From the NCBI RefSeq assembly GCF_014203425.1, contig NZ_JACHJC010000001.1, forward strand, positions 2,728,001 through 2,792,000: DNA of 64,000 bases, in the 5' to 3' direction. This DNA comes from Micromonospora echinospora (lineage in GTDB: Bacteria > Actinomycetota > Actinomycetes > Mycobacteriales > Micromonosporaceae). The notes below the pieces were generated by a model. The model saw only the letters and a program-made list of their open reading frames with translations, was not told the DNA's origin and searched no databases. Shown in pieces: positions 20,875 through 28,524 of the stretch. Numbering within the stretch: the first letter of the stretch is position 1; every line of letters begins with the position of its first letter. A program made the translations under genes and the position numbers.

Positions 20875-21781
20875 CAGGCGAGCCCGGGACGCCGGGCGGA
20901 AGGCGGAAACAGAAATGCCAGGTCTCCTACGGCGGCTCCGGCCGCGTCCGCAGTGGTTGCTCCTCGTGCCGGCGCTCACCCTGCTCGCCTGGATCCTGCT
21001 CGTGCCGCTCGGCAACAGCTTCCTGCGCAGCGTCGGCAACGGCGACTGGACCCTGCGGCACTACGAGTCGCTCTTCACCGACGGCGTGACGATGCGGGTG
21101 CTCCTCCGCACCGCGATGACGGCGGCCGCGGTCACCGTCATCGCCTTCCTGCTCGGCTATCCGTACGCCTACCTGATGACCCGCGTCGGTCCGCGCATGC
21201 GGGGCGTGCTGCTGGTCATCGTGCTGATCCCGTTCTGGACCTCGGTCATGGCCCGCAACTACGCCTGGATCGTCATCCTGCAACGCAACGGACCGGTGCA
21301 CTCCTTCTTCGAACTGTTCGGCCTGGACGTCGTGCTGTACGGGACGGTGGCCGGCGTGACGGTCGCGATGAGCCAGGTGCTGCTCCCGTTCATGGTGCTG
21401 CCGTTGTTCAGCGCGCTGTCCGGCATCGACCGGCGGCTCCTGCTGGCCGCGCGCGGTCTCGGCTCCCACCCGCTGGTCGCGTTCTGGAAGATCTACTGGC
21501 CGCTGTCGCGCGCCGGCGTGGTCGCGGGCCTGATCCTCGTGTTCACCCTGAGCCTCGGCTTCTACGTCACGCCGGCCCTGCTCGGGTCGCCGCAGCAGTC
21601 CCTCGTCGCGCAGCTGCTCGGCCAGCGCACCACCCTGCTGCTCGACTTCTCGGGTGCCGGCGCGCTGGGCATGCTCGTGCTCGTCGTCACCCTCGTGCTC
21701 GTCGCCTGGGCGAACCGCCTCGGCGGAACCATCTCGGCGATCGGCGTCGTCGCCGCCGCCAGGACGAAGGACCAGCCATGA
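20867..21781 (+). CDS. Spermidine/putrescine-type ABC transporter permease (PotB-like)
   Basis: 304 residues from ATG 20867; a start at ATG 20915 (MPGLLRRL) is equally possible and would remove a charged leader. Six membrane spans and the family's EAA motif (LLAARGLGSHPLVAFWKIYWPLS) are visible, with IPFWTSVMARNYAWIVIL characteristic of PotB. It overlaps the IclR stop by 8 bases and the second permease by ATGA. It imports a small cationic or carboxylate compound; polyamine itself is not implied by the neighbours. Confidence 0.9.
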   Translation: MHDRRARDAGRKAETEMPGLLRRLRPRPQWLLLVPALTLLAWILLVPLGNSFLRSVGNGDWTLRHYESLFTDGVTMRVLLRTAMTAAAVTVIAFLLGYPYAYLMTRVGPRMRGVLLVIVLIPFWTSVMARNYAWIVILQRNGPVHSFFELFGLDVVLYGTVAGVTVAMSQVLLPFMVLPLFSALSGIDRRLLLAARGLGSHPLVAFWKIYWPLSRAGVVAGLILVFTLSLGFYVTPALLGSPQQSLVAQLLGQRTTLLLDFSGAGALGMLVLVVTLVLVAWANRLGGTISAIGVVAAARTKDQP

Positions 21782-22635
21782 CCGCGACGAAGACCGACCT
21801 TCCTCCGCGTACGCCCCGGCGACCCGCCCCGGCCCGCCGGCGTCGCCGCGCCACCACTGTCGACCCGATCCCCTGGTGGCTCAAGCTCGTCGGCGCCCTG
21901 GTGGCGCTGTACTTCATCCTGCCCACCCTGTTCGTCATCCCGATGAGCTTCAGCACTGCGTCGACGTTCCAGTTCCCGCCCACCGGCTTCTCGCTCAAGC
22001 TGTACGAGAACTTCTTCACCGACCCGACCTGGCTCGCGTCGTTGCGTACCTCGGTGCTGGTCGGCGTACTCGCCGCGTCGCTCGCCACGGTGGTCGGCAC
22101 CGCCGCCGCCATCGGCCTGCACAGCCTGACCGGGCGGCTCGCGCGGCTCGCGCGGACGCTGCTGATGGTCTCGATCGTCACGCCGTCGATCGTGATCGCG
22201 GTCGCCGTCTACATCTCGTTCCTCAAGTGGCACCTCGTCGGCACGCTGAGCGGTTACGTGTTCGCCCACGCCGCGATCGGCGTGCCGTTCGTGCTGGTGT
22301 CGGTGACGAGCGCGCTCAGCGGCTTCGACCCGAAGCTGCTGCGGGCGTCGGCGTCGCTGGGCGCGACGCCGATGCGGACCTTCCTGTTCGTGACCATGCC
22401 GCTGATCAGCCGGGGGATCGTCACCGGCGCCATCTTCGCGTTCGTGACCTCGTTCGACGAGGTGGTGATCGCGCTGTTCCTCCGCGCTCCGACGTTCCAG
22501 ACGCTGCCGGTGCAGATGTACAACAGCGTCACCGTCGAGATCGACCCCACCATCGCCGCGTCGTCCAGCCTGGTCGTCGTCGCGGTCACCGTCATCTGCC
22601 TCGTGCTGTTCGTGGGCAACCGAAAGAGCCGATAG
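21778..22635 (+). CDS. Spermidine/putrescine-type ABC transporter permease (PotC-like)
   Basis: 285 residues. A ~35-residue Arg/Pro-rich cytoplasmic leader is followed by six spans, with the PotC-like segment LPTLFVIPMSFSTASTFQFPP and the EAA loop LLRASASLGATPMRTFLFVTMPLI. FVTSFDEVVIALFL is typical of this subfamily. The ATG overlaps the PotB-like stop. It partners the PotB-like subunit in the membrane. Confidence 0.92.
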   Translation: MTATKTDLPPRTPRRPAPARRRRRATTVDPIPWWLKLVGALVALYFILPTLFVIPMSFSTASTFQFPPTGFSLKLYENFFTDPTWLASLRTSVLVGVLAASLATVVGTAAAIGLHSLTGRLARLARTLLMVSIVTPSIVIAVAVYISFLKWHLVGTLSGYVFAHAAIGVPFVLVSVTSALSGFDPKLLRASASLGATPMRTFLFVTMPLISRGIVTGAIFAFVTSFDEVVIALFLRAPTFQTLPVQMYNSVTVEIDPTIAASSSLVVVAVTVICLVLFVGNRKSR

Positions 22636-22642
22636 GAGCATC

Positions 22643-23776
22643 ATGTCCGCATCCACGTTCCGCACGGCCGCGCCCGCGCCGACGTCCACGGCAGCCGGGA
22701 CCCAGATCCGGCTCAGTAACGTGACGAAGGACTTCGGACTGAGCCACCCGGCCGTCGACGACGTCTCACTGACCATCGAACCGGGCGAGTTCATGACTCT
22801 GCTCGGGCCGAGCGGCTCGGGCAAGACCACCACGCTCAACCTCATCGCCGGGTTCGAGACGCTCACCACCGGCGCCATCTCGTTCGACGGCGTGGACGTG
22901 AGCCGGCTGCCGCCGCACCGGCGCAACCTCGGCATGCTCTTCCAGAACTACGCGCTCTTCCCGCACATGACCGTCGCCCAGAACGTCGCCTACCCGTTGC
23001 GGGAGCGCCGCATGTCCAAGCCGGACATCGCGCGCAAGGTCGCGGAGGTGCTCGAACTCGTCCAGCTGACCGGCCGGGACGGGCACTACCCGGCGCAGCT
23101 GTCCGGGGGGCAGCAGCAGCGGGTCGCGCTGGCCCGGGCCATCGTCTTCGGCCCGACCGCGCTGCTGCTGGACGAGCCGCTCGGCGCGCTGGACCGCAAC
23201 CTGCGCGCCACGCTGCAGCTGGAGATCCGCCGCATCCACCGGGAGGTCGGCTCGACGTTCGTCTTCGTCACCCACGACCAGGAGGAGGCGATGAACCTGT
23301 CCGACCGCATCGCGCTCTTCAACGACGGGCGCATCGAGCAGCTGGGCCACCCCGAGGCGCTCTACCAGTCGCCCGAGACGCTGTTCACCGCGCGGTTCCT
23401 CGGCGACTCGACTGTCTTCACGCTGTCGCAGGCGACCGGTACGGCGGCGGTCTGGGAGGGCGAGGTGTGGTCGGTCGACAGCCGTACCGTGTCGGGCCTG
23501 GTGCGTGAGGGCCGCCCGGCCGCCCTGGTGGTGCGGCCGGAGGAGGTCCGGATCGCGGCCGACCGGGACGCGGTCCCGCCGGACGCGAACTGCGCGGCGG
23601 CGATCGTCCGCGACATCGAGTACATGGGGGCCTACCGGACCGCCATGCTGTCGCTCGGTGGAGCCGGCGACGTGATGGGGCGGGCCCGGCTGGACGCGCT
23701 GGAGAGCGACCTGCGGATCGGCCAGCCCGTGTTCGCCTGGTGGCGGGTGGACCGGCAGCGCATCGTCGCAGGCTAA
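22643..23776 (+). CDS. Spermidine/putrescine-type ABC transporter ATP-binding protein (PotA-like)
   Basis: 377 residues. All ATPase motifs are intact: Walker A GPSGSGKTT, Q-loop LFQNYALFPHMT, signature LSGGQQQRVALARA, Walker B ALLLDEPLGALD and switch FVTHDQEEAM. The C-terminal ~120 residues form the TOBE/MOP-type regulatory domain (VRPEEVRIA). AGGAG lies seven bases before the ATG and the gap to the permease is 7 bases. It powers the importer of the IclR-controlled cluster. Confidence 0.93.
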   Translation: MSASTFRTAAPAPTSTAAGTQIRLSNVTKDFGLSHPAVDDVSLTIEPGEFMTLLGPSGSGKTTTLNLIAGFETLTTGAISFDGVDVSRLPPHRRNLGMLFQNYALFPHMTVAQNVAYPLRERRMSKPDIARKVAEVLELVQLTGRDGHYPAQLSGGQQQRVALARAIVFGPTALLLDEPLGALDRNLRATLQLEIRRIHREVGSTFVFVTHDQEEAMNLSDRIALFNDGRIEQLGHPEALYQSPETLFTARFLGDSTVFTLSQATGTAAVWEGEVWSVDSRTVSGLVREGRPAALVVRPEEVRIAADRDAVPPDANCAAAIVRDIEYMGAYRTAMLSLGGAGDVMGRARLDALESDLRIGQPVFAWWRVDRQRIVAG

Positions 23777-23835
23777 CTACGTTCACCATGCGCACATTCG
23801 ACCGCACGCTTTGGTAACGAACTCGTTCCACGCTC

Positions 23836-23865
23836 TTGTTGGGCACGTTACGCCCTCGCTACTGT
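23836..23865 (+). promoter_or_regulatory. Candidate promoter for the binding-protein gene
   Basis: TTGTTG (23836-23841), 18 bases, TACTGT (23860-23865), in the 162-base gap between the ATPase and binding-protein genes. It suggests the lipoprotein gene is also transcribed on its own at higher level. Confidence 0.4.
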
Positions 23866-23878
23866 TCACTATACGAAG
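23864..23878. promoter_or_regulatory. Candidate IclR-type motif, site C
   Basis: GTTCACTATACGAAG; its reverse complement CTTCGTATAGTGAAC aligns with site A (11 of 15). It overlaps the -10 of the candidate promoter, a repressor position. Confidence 0.35.
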
Positions 23879-23938
23879 TGCCAATCCATATTCCGAACAG
23901 TCAGCCCGCGTTGGCGGGCCATAGCCGAAGGAAGTGAC

Positions 23939-25012
23939 ATGGTGTTGAGAACATCCCGCGTCCTCGCGGTCCTCGTGGCGACCGCGGTGGTCACGATGAC
24001 CGCCGCCTGCGGCGGAGACGAACCGGCCGCCGCGGTGGACCCCGAGGGGGACGTCAAGCTCACGTTCGTCGCCTACGGCGGCGTCGGCCAGGAAGCGATG
24101 ATCAAGCACTACCAGGAGCCCTACACCAAGGCGCACCCGAACGTCACCTTCACCAACACCTCGCCGCCCGACGTGGCGCAGGTGAAGGCCCAGGTCGAGA
24201 GCGGGTCGGTGCTCTGGGACGTGGTGGCGACCGCGCCGGCCGCGGCCACCCAGAACTGCGGGACGCTCTTCGAGCCGCTCGACTTCTCCGGCGTCGACAA
24301 GAGCAACCTGGCGGAAGGCACGATCGGCAAGTGCTACATCGGCAACTTCATCAACGCCTCGCCCTTCGCCTACCGCACCGACGCGTTCCCGGACCCGAGC
24401 AAGGCGCCCAAGAGCATCAAGGACTTCTTCGACGTCCAGAATTTCCCCGGCCAGCGCGGGATCCTGACCAACCTGCAGAACGGCATCCTTGAATACCCGC
24501 TGCTCGCCGACGGTGTGGAGCCGGACGCGCTCTACCCGCTCGACGTCGACCGCTCACTGAAGAAGCTCAACACGATCCGCAAGGTGACCACGTTCGCCCC
24601 GAACGTCGGCGCGCTCCAGCAGGCGGTCGGCGCCAAGCAGGTCGACATGTTCCTGCTCGCCGACGCGCGGCTCGTGCCGTTGATGGACGAGGGCGCGGAC
24701 ATCACTGTGGTGTGGGACGTGACAGTGGCCTCGATCAACTGCTTCGCCGTACCGAAGGGGTCGCCGAAGAAGGTGGCCGCGGAGCGGTTCCTGTCCACAG
24801 TGGTGAGCCCGGAGGCGGTGGCCGGCATCTCCGAGGCGCTCGGCACCGCGCCGGTGAACCTCGCCGCCAAGCCGAACCTCTCGGAGAACGCGAAGAAGGT
24901 CGAAGTCTACGGCGACGCCAACACCGGCAAGACCGTGCTGCAGGACGTCCAGTGGTACGCCGACAACTTCAACGAGGTCACCGCCAAGCTCACCAACTGG
25001 CTCGCCGGCTGA
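23939..25012 (+). CDS. ABC transporter substrate-binding lipoprotein (spermidine/putrescine-type)
   Basis: 357 residues. The signal peptide ends in the lipobox MTAAC, putting the lipidated cysteine near residue 24. It belongs to the extracellular binding-protein family 1/6 (FVAYGGVGQEAMIKHYQEPYTKAHPNVTF; SASPFAYRTDAFP-like NASPFAYRTD). GGAAG precedes the ATG. It completes the importer encoded by the three preceding genes and delivers an unknown, probably carboxylated, substrate. Two internal cysteines (QNCGTLFEP, GKCYIGN) could form a disulfide. Confidence 0.9.
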   Translation: MVLRTSRVLAVLVATAVVTMTAACGGDEPAAAVDPEGDVKLTFVAYGGVGQEAMIKHYQEPYTKAHPNVTFTNTSPPDVAQVKAQVESGSVLWDVVATAPAAATQNCGTLFEPLDFSGVDKSNLAEGTIGKCYIGNFINASPFAYRTDAFPDPSKAPKSIKDFFDVQNFPGQRGILTNLQNGILEYPLLADGVEPDALYPLDVDRSLKKLNTIRKVTTFAPNVGALQQAVGAKQVDMFLLADARLVPLMDEGADITVVWDVTVASINCFAVPKGSPKKVAAERFLSTVVSPEAVAGISEALGTAPVNLAAKPNLSENAKKVEVYGDANTGKTVLQDVQWYADNFNEVTAKLTNWLAG

Positions 25013-25032
25013 GGTGACCCCGGTAGCGACTC

Positions 25033-25047
25033 GTCCGTCATGTGAAC
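25033..25047. promoter_or_regulatory. Candidate IclR-type motif, site H
   Basis: GTCCGTCATGTGAAC overlaps the GTG start of the second IclR gene and matches site A in orientation at 11 of 15 positions. If bound it would block initiation of the regulator's own mRNA. Confidence 0.3.
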
Positions 25048-25830
25048 TACGCTTCGGGGGTGGCGAACTTTGATCCGAACGAAGCCTCGAACTCGGACAT
25101 CCGGGCGGTTGCGCGCGTGGGCCAGATCTGCGCGCTCTTCGGTCCCCGGGTCGTCGAGCTCACGGCCGCGGACGTCGCCGAACGGACGGGTCTGAACCGC
25201 ACCACCGCCTACCGCTACTGCGCGTCGATGACTGCCGCCGGCATTCTCGAACGGGGGACGCGCCGCGGGACGTTCGCCCTCGGCGGACTGATGCTGGAGC
25301 TGGGAATTCGGGCGCTGGGACGCCAGCGGATCGTCGAGATCGCCGGGCCCCACCTGCGGAAGCTGAGCACCGACGCGCGGATGACGGCGGTGCTCAGCGT
25401 CCGCGGCACCCAGGGGCCGGTGGTGACCCTGGTCGAGGAGGACACCAGCCGCCAGGTCGTGGTCACCGTGCACCCCGGCACCAAGCTCGACGCGAGCGCC
25501 GCGCAGACGCACGTGTACCTCGCGTACGCCGACGCGGCCGTCATGGATCTGCTGGCAGCCGGCATGTCCCCGGCCGAGCGCGCCCGGCTGGACTCCGAGG
25601 TCTACGCCGCGCGCCGTCAGGGGTACAGCGTGGCCCGGCACAGCGGCGGCCTGTTCGCGGTGGCCGCCCCGGTCTTCGACGAGAAGGGGCTGTGCGCCAC
25701 TGTCGCCCTCCTCGGCGCCGGCGACGTCGCCGAGCTGTCCGCCGCCATCGAGCTGCTGGTGGCGACCGCCACGACCCTGACCAGCGAACTCGGCGCCCCC
25801 GCAAACGGCGCGCCGAACGTCGACGAGTAG
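25042..25830 (+). CDS. IclR-family transcriptional regulator (second)
   Basis: 262 residues from GTG 25042; a GTG at 25060 (MANFDPNE) with GGGGG just upstream is a credible alternative. The winged helix reads VGQICALFG, LTAADVAERTGLNRTTAYRYCASMTAAGIL; the effector domain includes VHPGTKLDASAAQTHVYLAYA. Only 29 bases separate it from the binding-protein stop. It resembles the first IclR protein in layout, so the two may divide control of uptake and of the downstream secreted proteins. Confidence 0.9.
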   Translation: MNYASGVANFDPNEASNSDIRAVARVGQICALFGPRVVELTAADVAERTGLNRTTAYRYCASMTAAGILERGTRRGTFALGGLMLELGIRALGRQRIVEIAGPHLRKLSTDARMTAVLSVRGTQGPVVTLVEEDTSRQVVVTVHPGTKLDASAAQTHVYLAYADAAVMDLLAAGMSPAERARLDSEVYAARRQGYSVARHSGGLFAVAAPVFDEKGLCATVALLGAGDVAELSAAIELLVATATTLTSELGAPANGAPNVDE

Positions 25831-26215
25831 CGGGCCAGTTCTTCCACGCGCCGTCGTCGGCGCCCGCGCCACCCCCGGCTCCAGCCCCTGCCGCCCTCCG
25901 GCCCTCGTCCCACAGCCCTGACTCCTTGATCACCGCAGCGCGGCGCGCTCCACCCGGCCGAGCACGAGGACACGCGCGGTGATCATGAGGTTGGCCGTGA
26001 GAAAACGGGCGAAGATCGCGGTCAACTTCATGATCGACGGCGTCGGGGATGCCGGGCCGGTGAGAAGTTCGTATGCCGGAATGCTTCTTGCGGCAGGTGA
26101 ACACGTCACGTACTTTCACCGCATCGCCCTCCGGCCGGACCTGGCGATGCCAGAGCTCTCCCTCCACCCATTCCGCGCGGGATTCCGCACGGCATCAACG
26201 GACAGGGATGTGACG
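25831..26215. other. Intergenic region upstream of the first SnoaL-repeat gene
   Basis: 385 bases. A C-rich stretch (25850-25920) has no supported gene. The right half carries a candidate IclR-type motif (GTTCGTATGCCGGAA, 26067-26081) and the TTGCGG/TACTTT promoter. An in-frame extension of the downstream gene to 25979 exists but has no ribosome site and lies upstream of the signal peptide. Confidence 0.5.
26088..26116 (+). promoter_or_regulatory. Candidate promoter of the first SnoaL-repeat gene
   Basis: TTGCGG (26088-26093), 17 bases, TACTTT (26111-26116). The same arrangement and much of the spacer (GAACA, GTC, CGTAC) recur before the paralogue at 28407-28435. Confidence 0.45.
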
Positions 26216-28249
26216 ATGAAACCTCTGACAAGACGGCTGACGGCAGCGACGACCGGGCTTCTGCTGGTGGTCGGCGTGAACGTCGCGGTGCGGGCGCCGC
26301 ACGCGGCGGCGAGCGGGAACGCGCCGGTGAGCATCGACGCGCTCGCCCGGGACGTCGAACGGGTCGAGTCGCTGCGCGAGGTCAAGGACGTGCAGCGGTC
26401 GTACGCCCACCTGGCCCAGTTCGGGCGCTGGGCCGACATGGCGAAGCTGTTCAGCGCGAACGGCACGTTGCAGTGGGGCAGTCAGGTGGTGAGCGGCCAC
26501 CACGCCATCAAGGGATGGCTCGCGGCGGAGGCCGGGGACATGAACGGCGCCCGGCCGGGCGCGCTGCACACCACGGTGATCGACCAGCCGCTGGTGAACC
26601 TCTCGCCGGACGGCCGTACCGCAAAGGGCCGCTGGTCGGGCATCCGGTTCCTGGGCGACGGGGCCGGCGCGGCGCGCATCGACGGCGGCATCTACCAGAA
26701 CGAGTACGTGCTGGAGAAGGGCGAGTGGAAGATCTCGCTGCTGCGCTACTACCCGCTCTACGAGGGGGACTACGCCACCGGCTTCCGGACGATCAACCGC
26801 CAGCCGGTGCCGGTCGTGCCGTACCACTTCACGCCCGACGTCGCCGGCGTGCCGATCCCCGCGGCGACCGGGCCGGCGCCGAAGACCCGGTTCAACGCGA
26901 AGGAGCTGGCCGACCGCATCGGCGCGCTCAACGACGAGGACTCCGTGCGCAACCTGCAGCACGCGTACGGCTACTACGTCGACCGCCGGATGTGGAGCGA
27001 CGTGGTCGACCTGTTCACCAACGGCGCGAAGGTCACAATCGACGGCGTAGGTGTCTTCCGCAACGCCGCGGGCGTGCGCCAGGCGATGGAGCGGATGGGG
27101 CCGGAGGGCCTGACGCAGGGGGTGCTCAACGACCGGCCGCTGTTCGACACGATCGTCGACGTGGAGGACAACGGCAAGAAGGCGACCGCCCGGGGTATCG
27201 AGGTCGGCATGCTCAACGACGCCGGCGGCGCCTCGTGGCAGTTCTCCGTCTTCACGAACCGCTTCGTCAAGCAGGGCGGGCTGTGGAAGCTCAAGGAGAT
27301 GCACCTGACGCCGCTGGTCACCGCGCCCTACAGCACCGGCTGGGGCGACGGCGGGACCGGCCCGGTGGCTTCCGGGAAGCCGCCGGAGTTCCTCGACGTG
27401 GCCGGCCGTACGCCCGCGCCGAAGCCCGGCAGGGCCGCCGGTGGTCCGAAGGGGCCGAAGGAGGACCTGGCCGACCTGCAGCGGAGGCTGAACCGCTCGG
27501 TCGCGTTCGACGGGGCGGAGAACGTCTCGGCGGCGTACAGCTACTACATCGACGACAGCAGGTGGCCGGAGATGGCGGCCGTGCACGCTGTGGACGGCCA
27601 CAAGCTGTCGCCGTTCGCCGGCTGGAACGTGACGCGCGAGCGGATCCTCGGCTCGGTGGTGTCGACGTACGGCAACACGCCACCGCCGACGCAGAAGTCC
27701 TTCCTGGTGCTGCACTGGCGGCCGCAGCCGGTGATCGACGTCTCGCACGACGGCCGGTCGGCGTCGGTCCGGGCCCGGCTCATGCACGTCAACGCCTCGA
27801 CCGTCAACGCCGGGTACATCAACGGAGCGATGTACAACGACCAGTTCGTGCTGGAGGACGGCATCTGGCGGATCTGGAGCCTGGACATCGACGAGTTCTA
27901 CTGGCAGTCGCCGAACTGGGCCCAGGGCTGGGGTGGCGTGGCCCCGCGTGACCCGAGCCTGCCCGACCCGCCGCCGAGCAACCTGGTGAACACCTACCCG
28001 CCGGACGTGCTGCACAGCGCGCTGGGCGAGCGGTCCCGCGGCTTCCGCGGCGGCAGTCCCGGATACATCCAGTGGCCGGACATCGTGCCGATGTGGTTCC
28101 ACTACCGCAACCCGGTGAGCGGGCGGGTGCCGCCGCACTTCTGGTACGACTGCGCGCCCTGCGAGGTGCGGCCGGACTGGAGCATGACGCGGCACGGCTA
28201 CCAGCTGCCGCCGACCGGACCGCAGATCGACGGGCTGGAGGTGGGCTGA
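26216..28249 (+). CDS. Secreted protein with three SnoaL/NTF2-like modules (first paralogue)
   Basis: 677 residues from ATG 26216 after ACAGGGA. The signal peptide starts MKPLTRRLTAATTGLLLVV, with a twin-arginine-like TRRLT. Three alpha+beta NTF2-like cores follow: residues ~45-190 (VKDVQRSYAHLAQFGRWADM), ~220-360 (VRNLQHAYGYYVDRRMWSDV) and ~430-570 (VSAAYSYYIDDSRWPEM). Each opens with a helix, a tyrosine and a W-D/E-M/V turn as in SnoaL_4 proteins. The C-terminus has a CAPC motif and ends near IDGLEVG. Single-domain relatives include dehydratases and cyclases, so lyase activity outside the membrane is possible. No characterised triple-module homologue is known to me. Confidence 0.75.
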   Translation: MKPLTRRLTAATTGLLLVVGVNVAVRAPHAAASGNAPVSIDALARDVERVESLREVKDVQRSYAHLAQFGRWADMAKLFSANGTLQWGSQVVSGHHAIKGWLAAEAGDMNGARPGALHTTVIDQPLVNLSPDGRTAKGRWSGIRFLGDGAGAARIDGGIYQNEYVLEKGEWKISLLRYYPLYEGDYATGFRTINRQPVPVVPYHFTPDVAGVPIPAATGPAPKTRFNAKELADRIGALNDEDSVRNLQHAYGYYVDRRMWSDVVDLFTNGAKVTIDGVGVFRNAAGVRQAMERMGPEGLTQGVLNDRPLFDTIVDVEDNGKKATARGIEVGMLNDAGGASWQFSVFTNRFVKQGGLWKLKEMHLTPLVTAPYSTGWGDGGTGPVASGKPPEFLDVAGRTPAPKPGRAAGGPKGPKEDLADLQRRLNRSVAFDGAENVSAAYSYYIDDSRWPEMAAVHAVDGHKLSPFAGWNVTRERILGSVVSTYGNTPPPTQKSFLVLHWRPQPVIDVSHDGRSASVRARLMHVNASTVNAGYINGAMYNDQFVLEDGIWRIWSLDIDEFYWQSPNWAQGWGGVAPRDPSLPDPPPSNLVNTYPPDVLHSALGERSRGFRGGSPGYIQWPDIVPMWFHYRNPVSGRVPPHFWYDCAPCEVRPDWSMTRHGYQLPPTGPQIDGLEVG

Positions 28250-28283
28250 TCCGTCCCTGACGGCTGACCGCCGCGCCCGTCCC

Positions 28284-28324
28284 GAGGCGCCTCTTCCCGC
28301 ATTCCGCGCGGGGAGGGGCGCCTC
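28284..28324 (+). terminator. Hairpin terminator after the first SnoaL-repeat gene
   Basis: GAGGCGCC (28284-28291) pairs with GGCGCCTC (28317-28324), extended inward by TCTTCCCGC against GCGGGGAGG with G-U pairs. Confidence 0.6.
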
Positions 28325-28406
28325 CGCGTGCCTGCCGCACTCGGGCGTCTCCCAGTCGATGGCGAGATGGTGCGGGTTGGGCAAAGTTCATCTGGCGTAA
28401 CTGCTC

Positions 28407-28435
28407 TTGCGCCCTGCGAACATGTCCCGTACGTT
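28407..28435 (+). promoter_or_regulatory. Candidate promoter of the second SnoaL-repeat gene
   Basis: TTGCGC (28407-28412), 17 bases, TACGTT (28430-28435), matching the layout upstream of the first paralogue. The leader also shares CAACGGACAGGGATGTGA with it, so promoter and gene were duplicated together. Confidence 0.45.
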
Positions 28436-28524
28436 TCCGGCAACTGCCTCCGGTCGTGACCTCCACGGCCGCCCGCCGACCCACGGGGACTCCACATAAG
28501 ACAGCAACGGACAGGGATGTGAAG

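Noticed and set aside
25979..26215. N-terminal extension of the first SnoaL-repeat gene
   Set aside because: The extension places ~80 residues before an obvious signal peptide and overlaps the promoter; ATG 26216 has the ribosome site shared with the paralogue.
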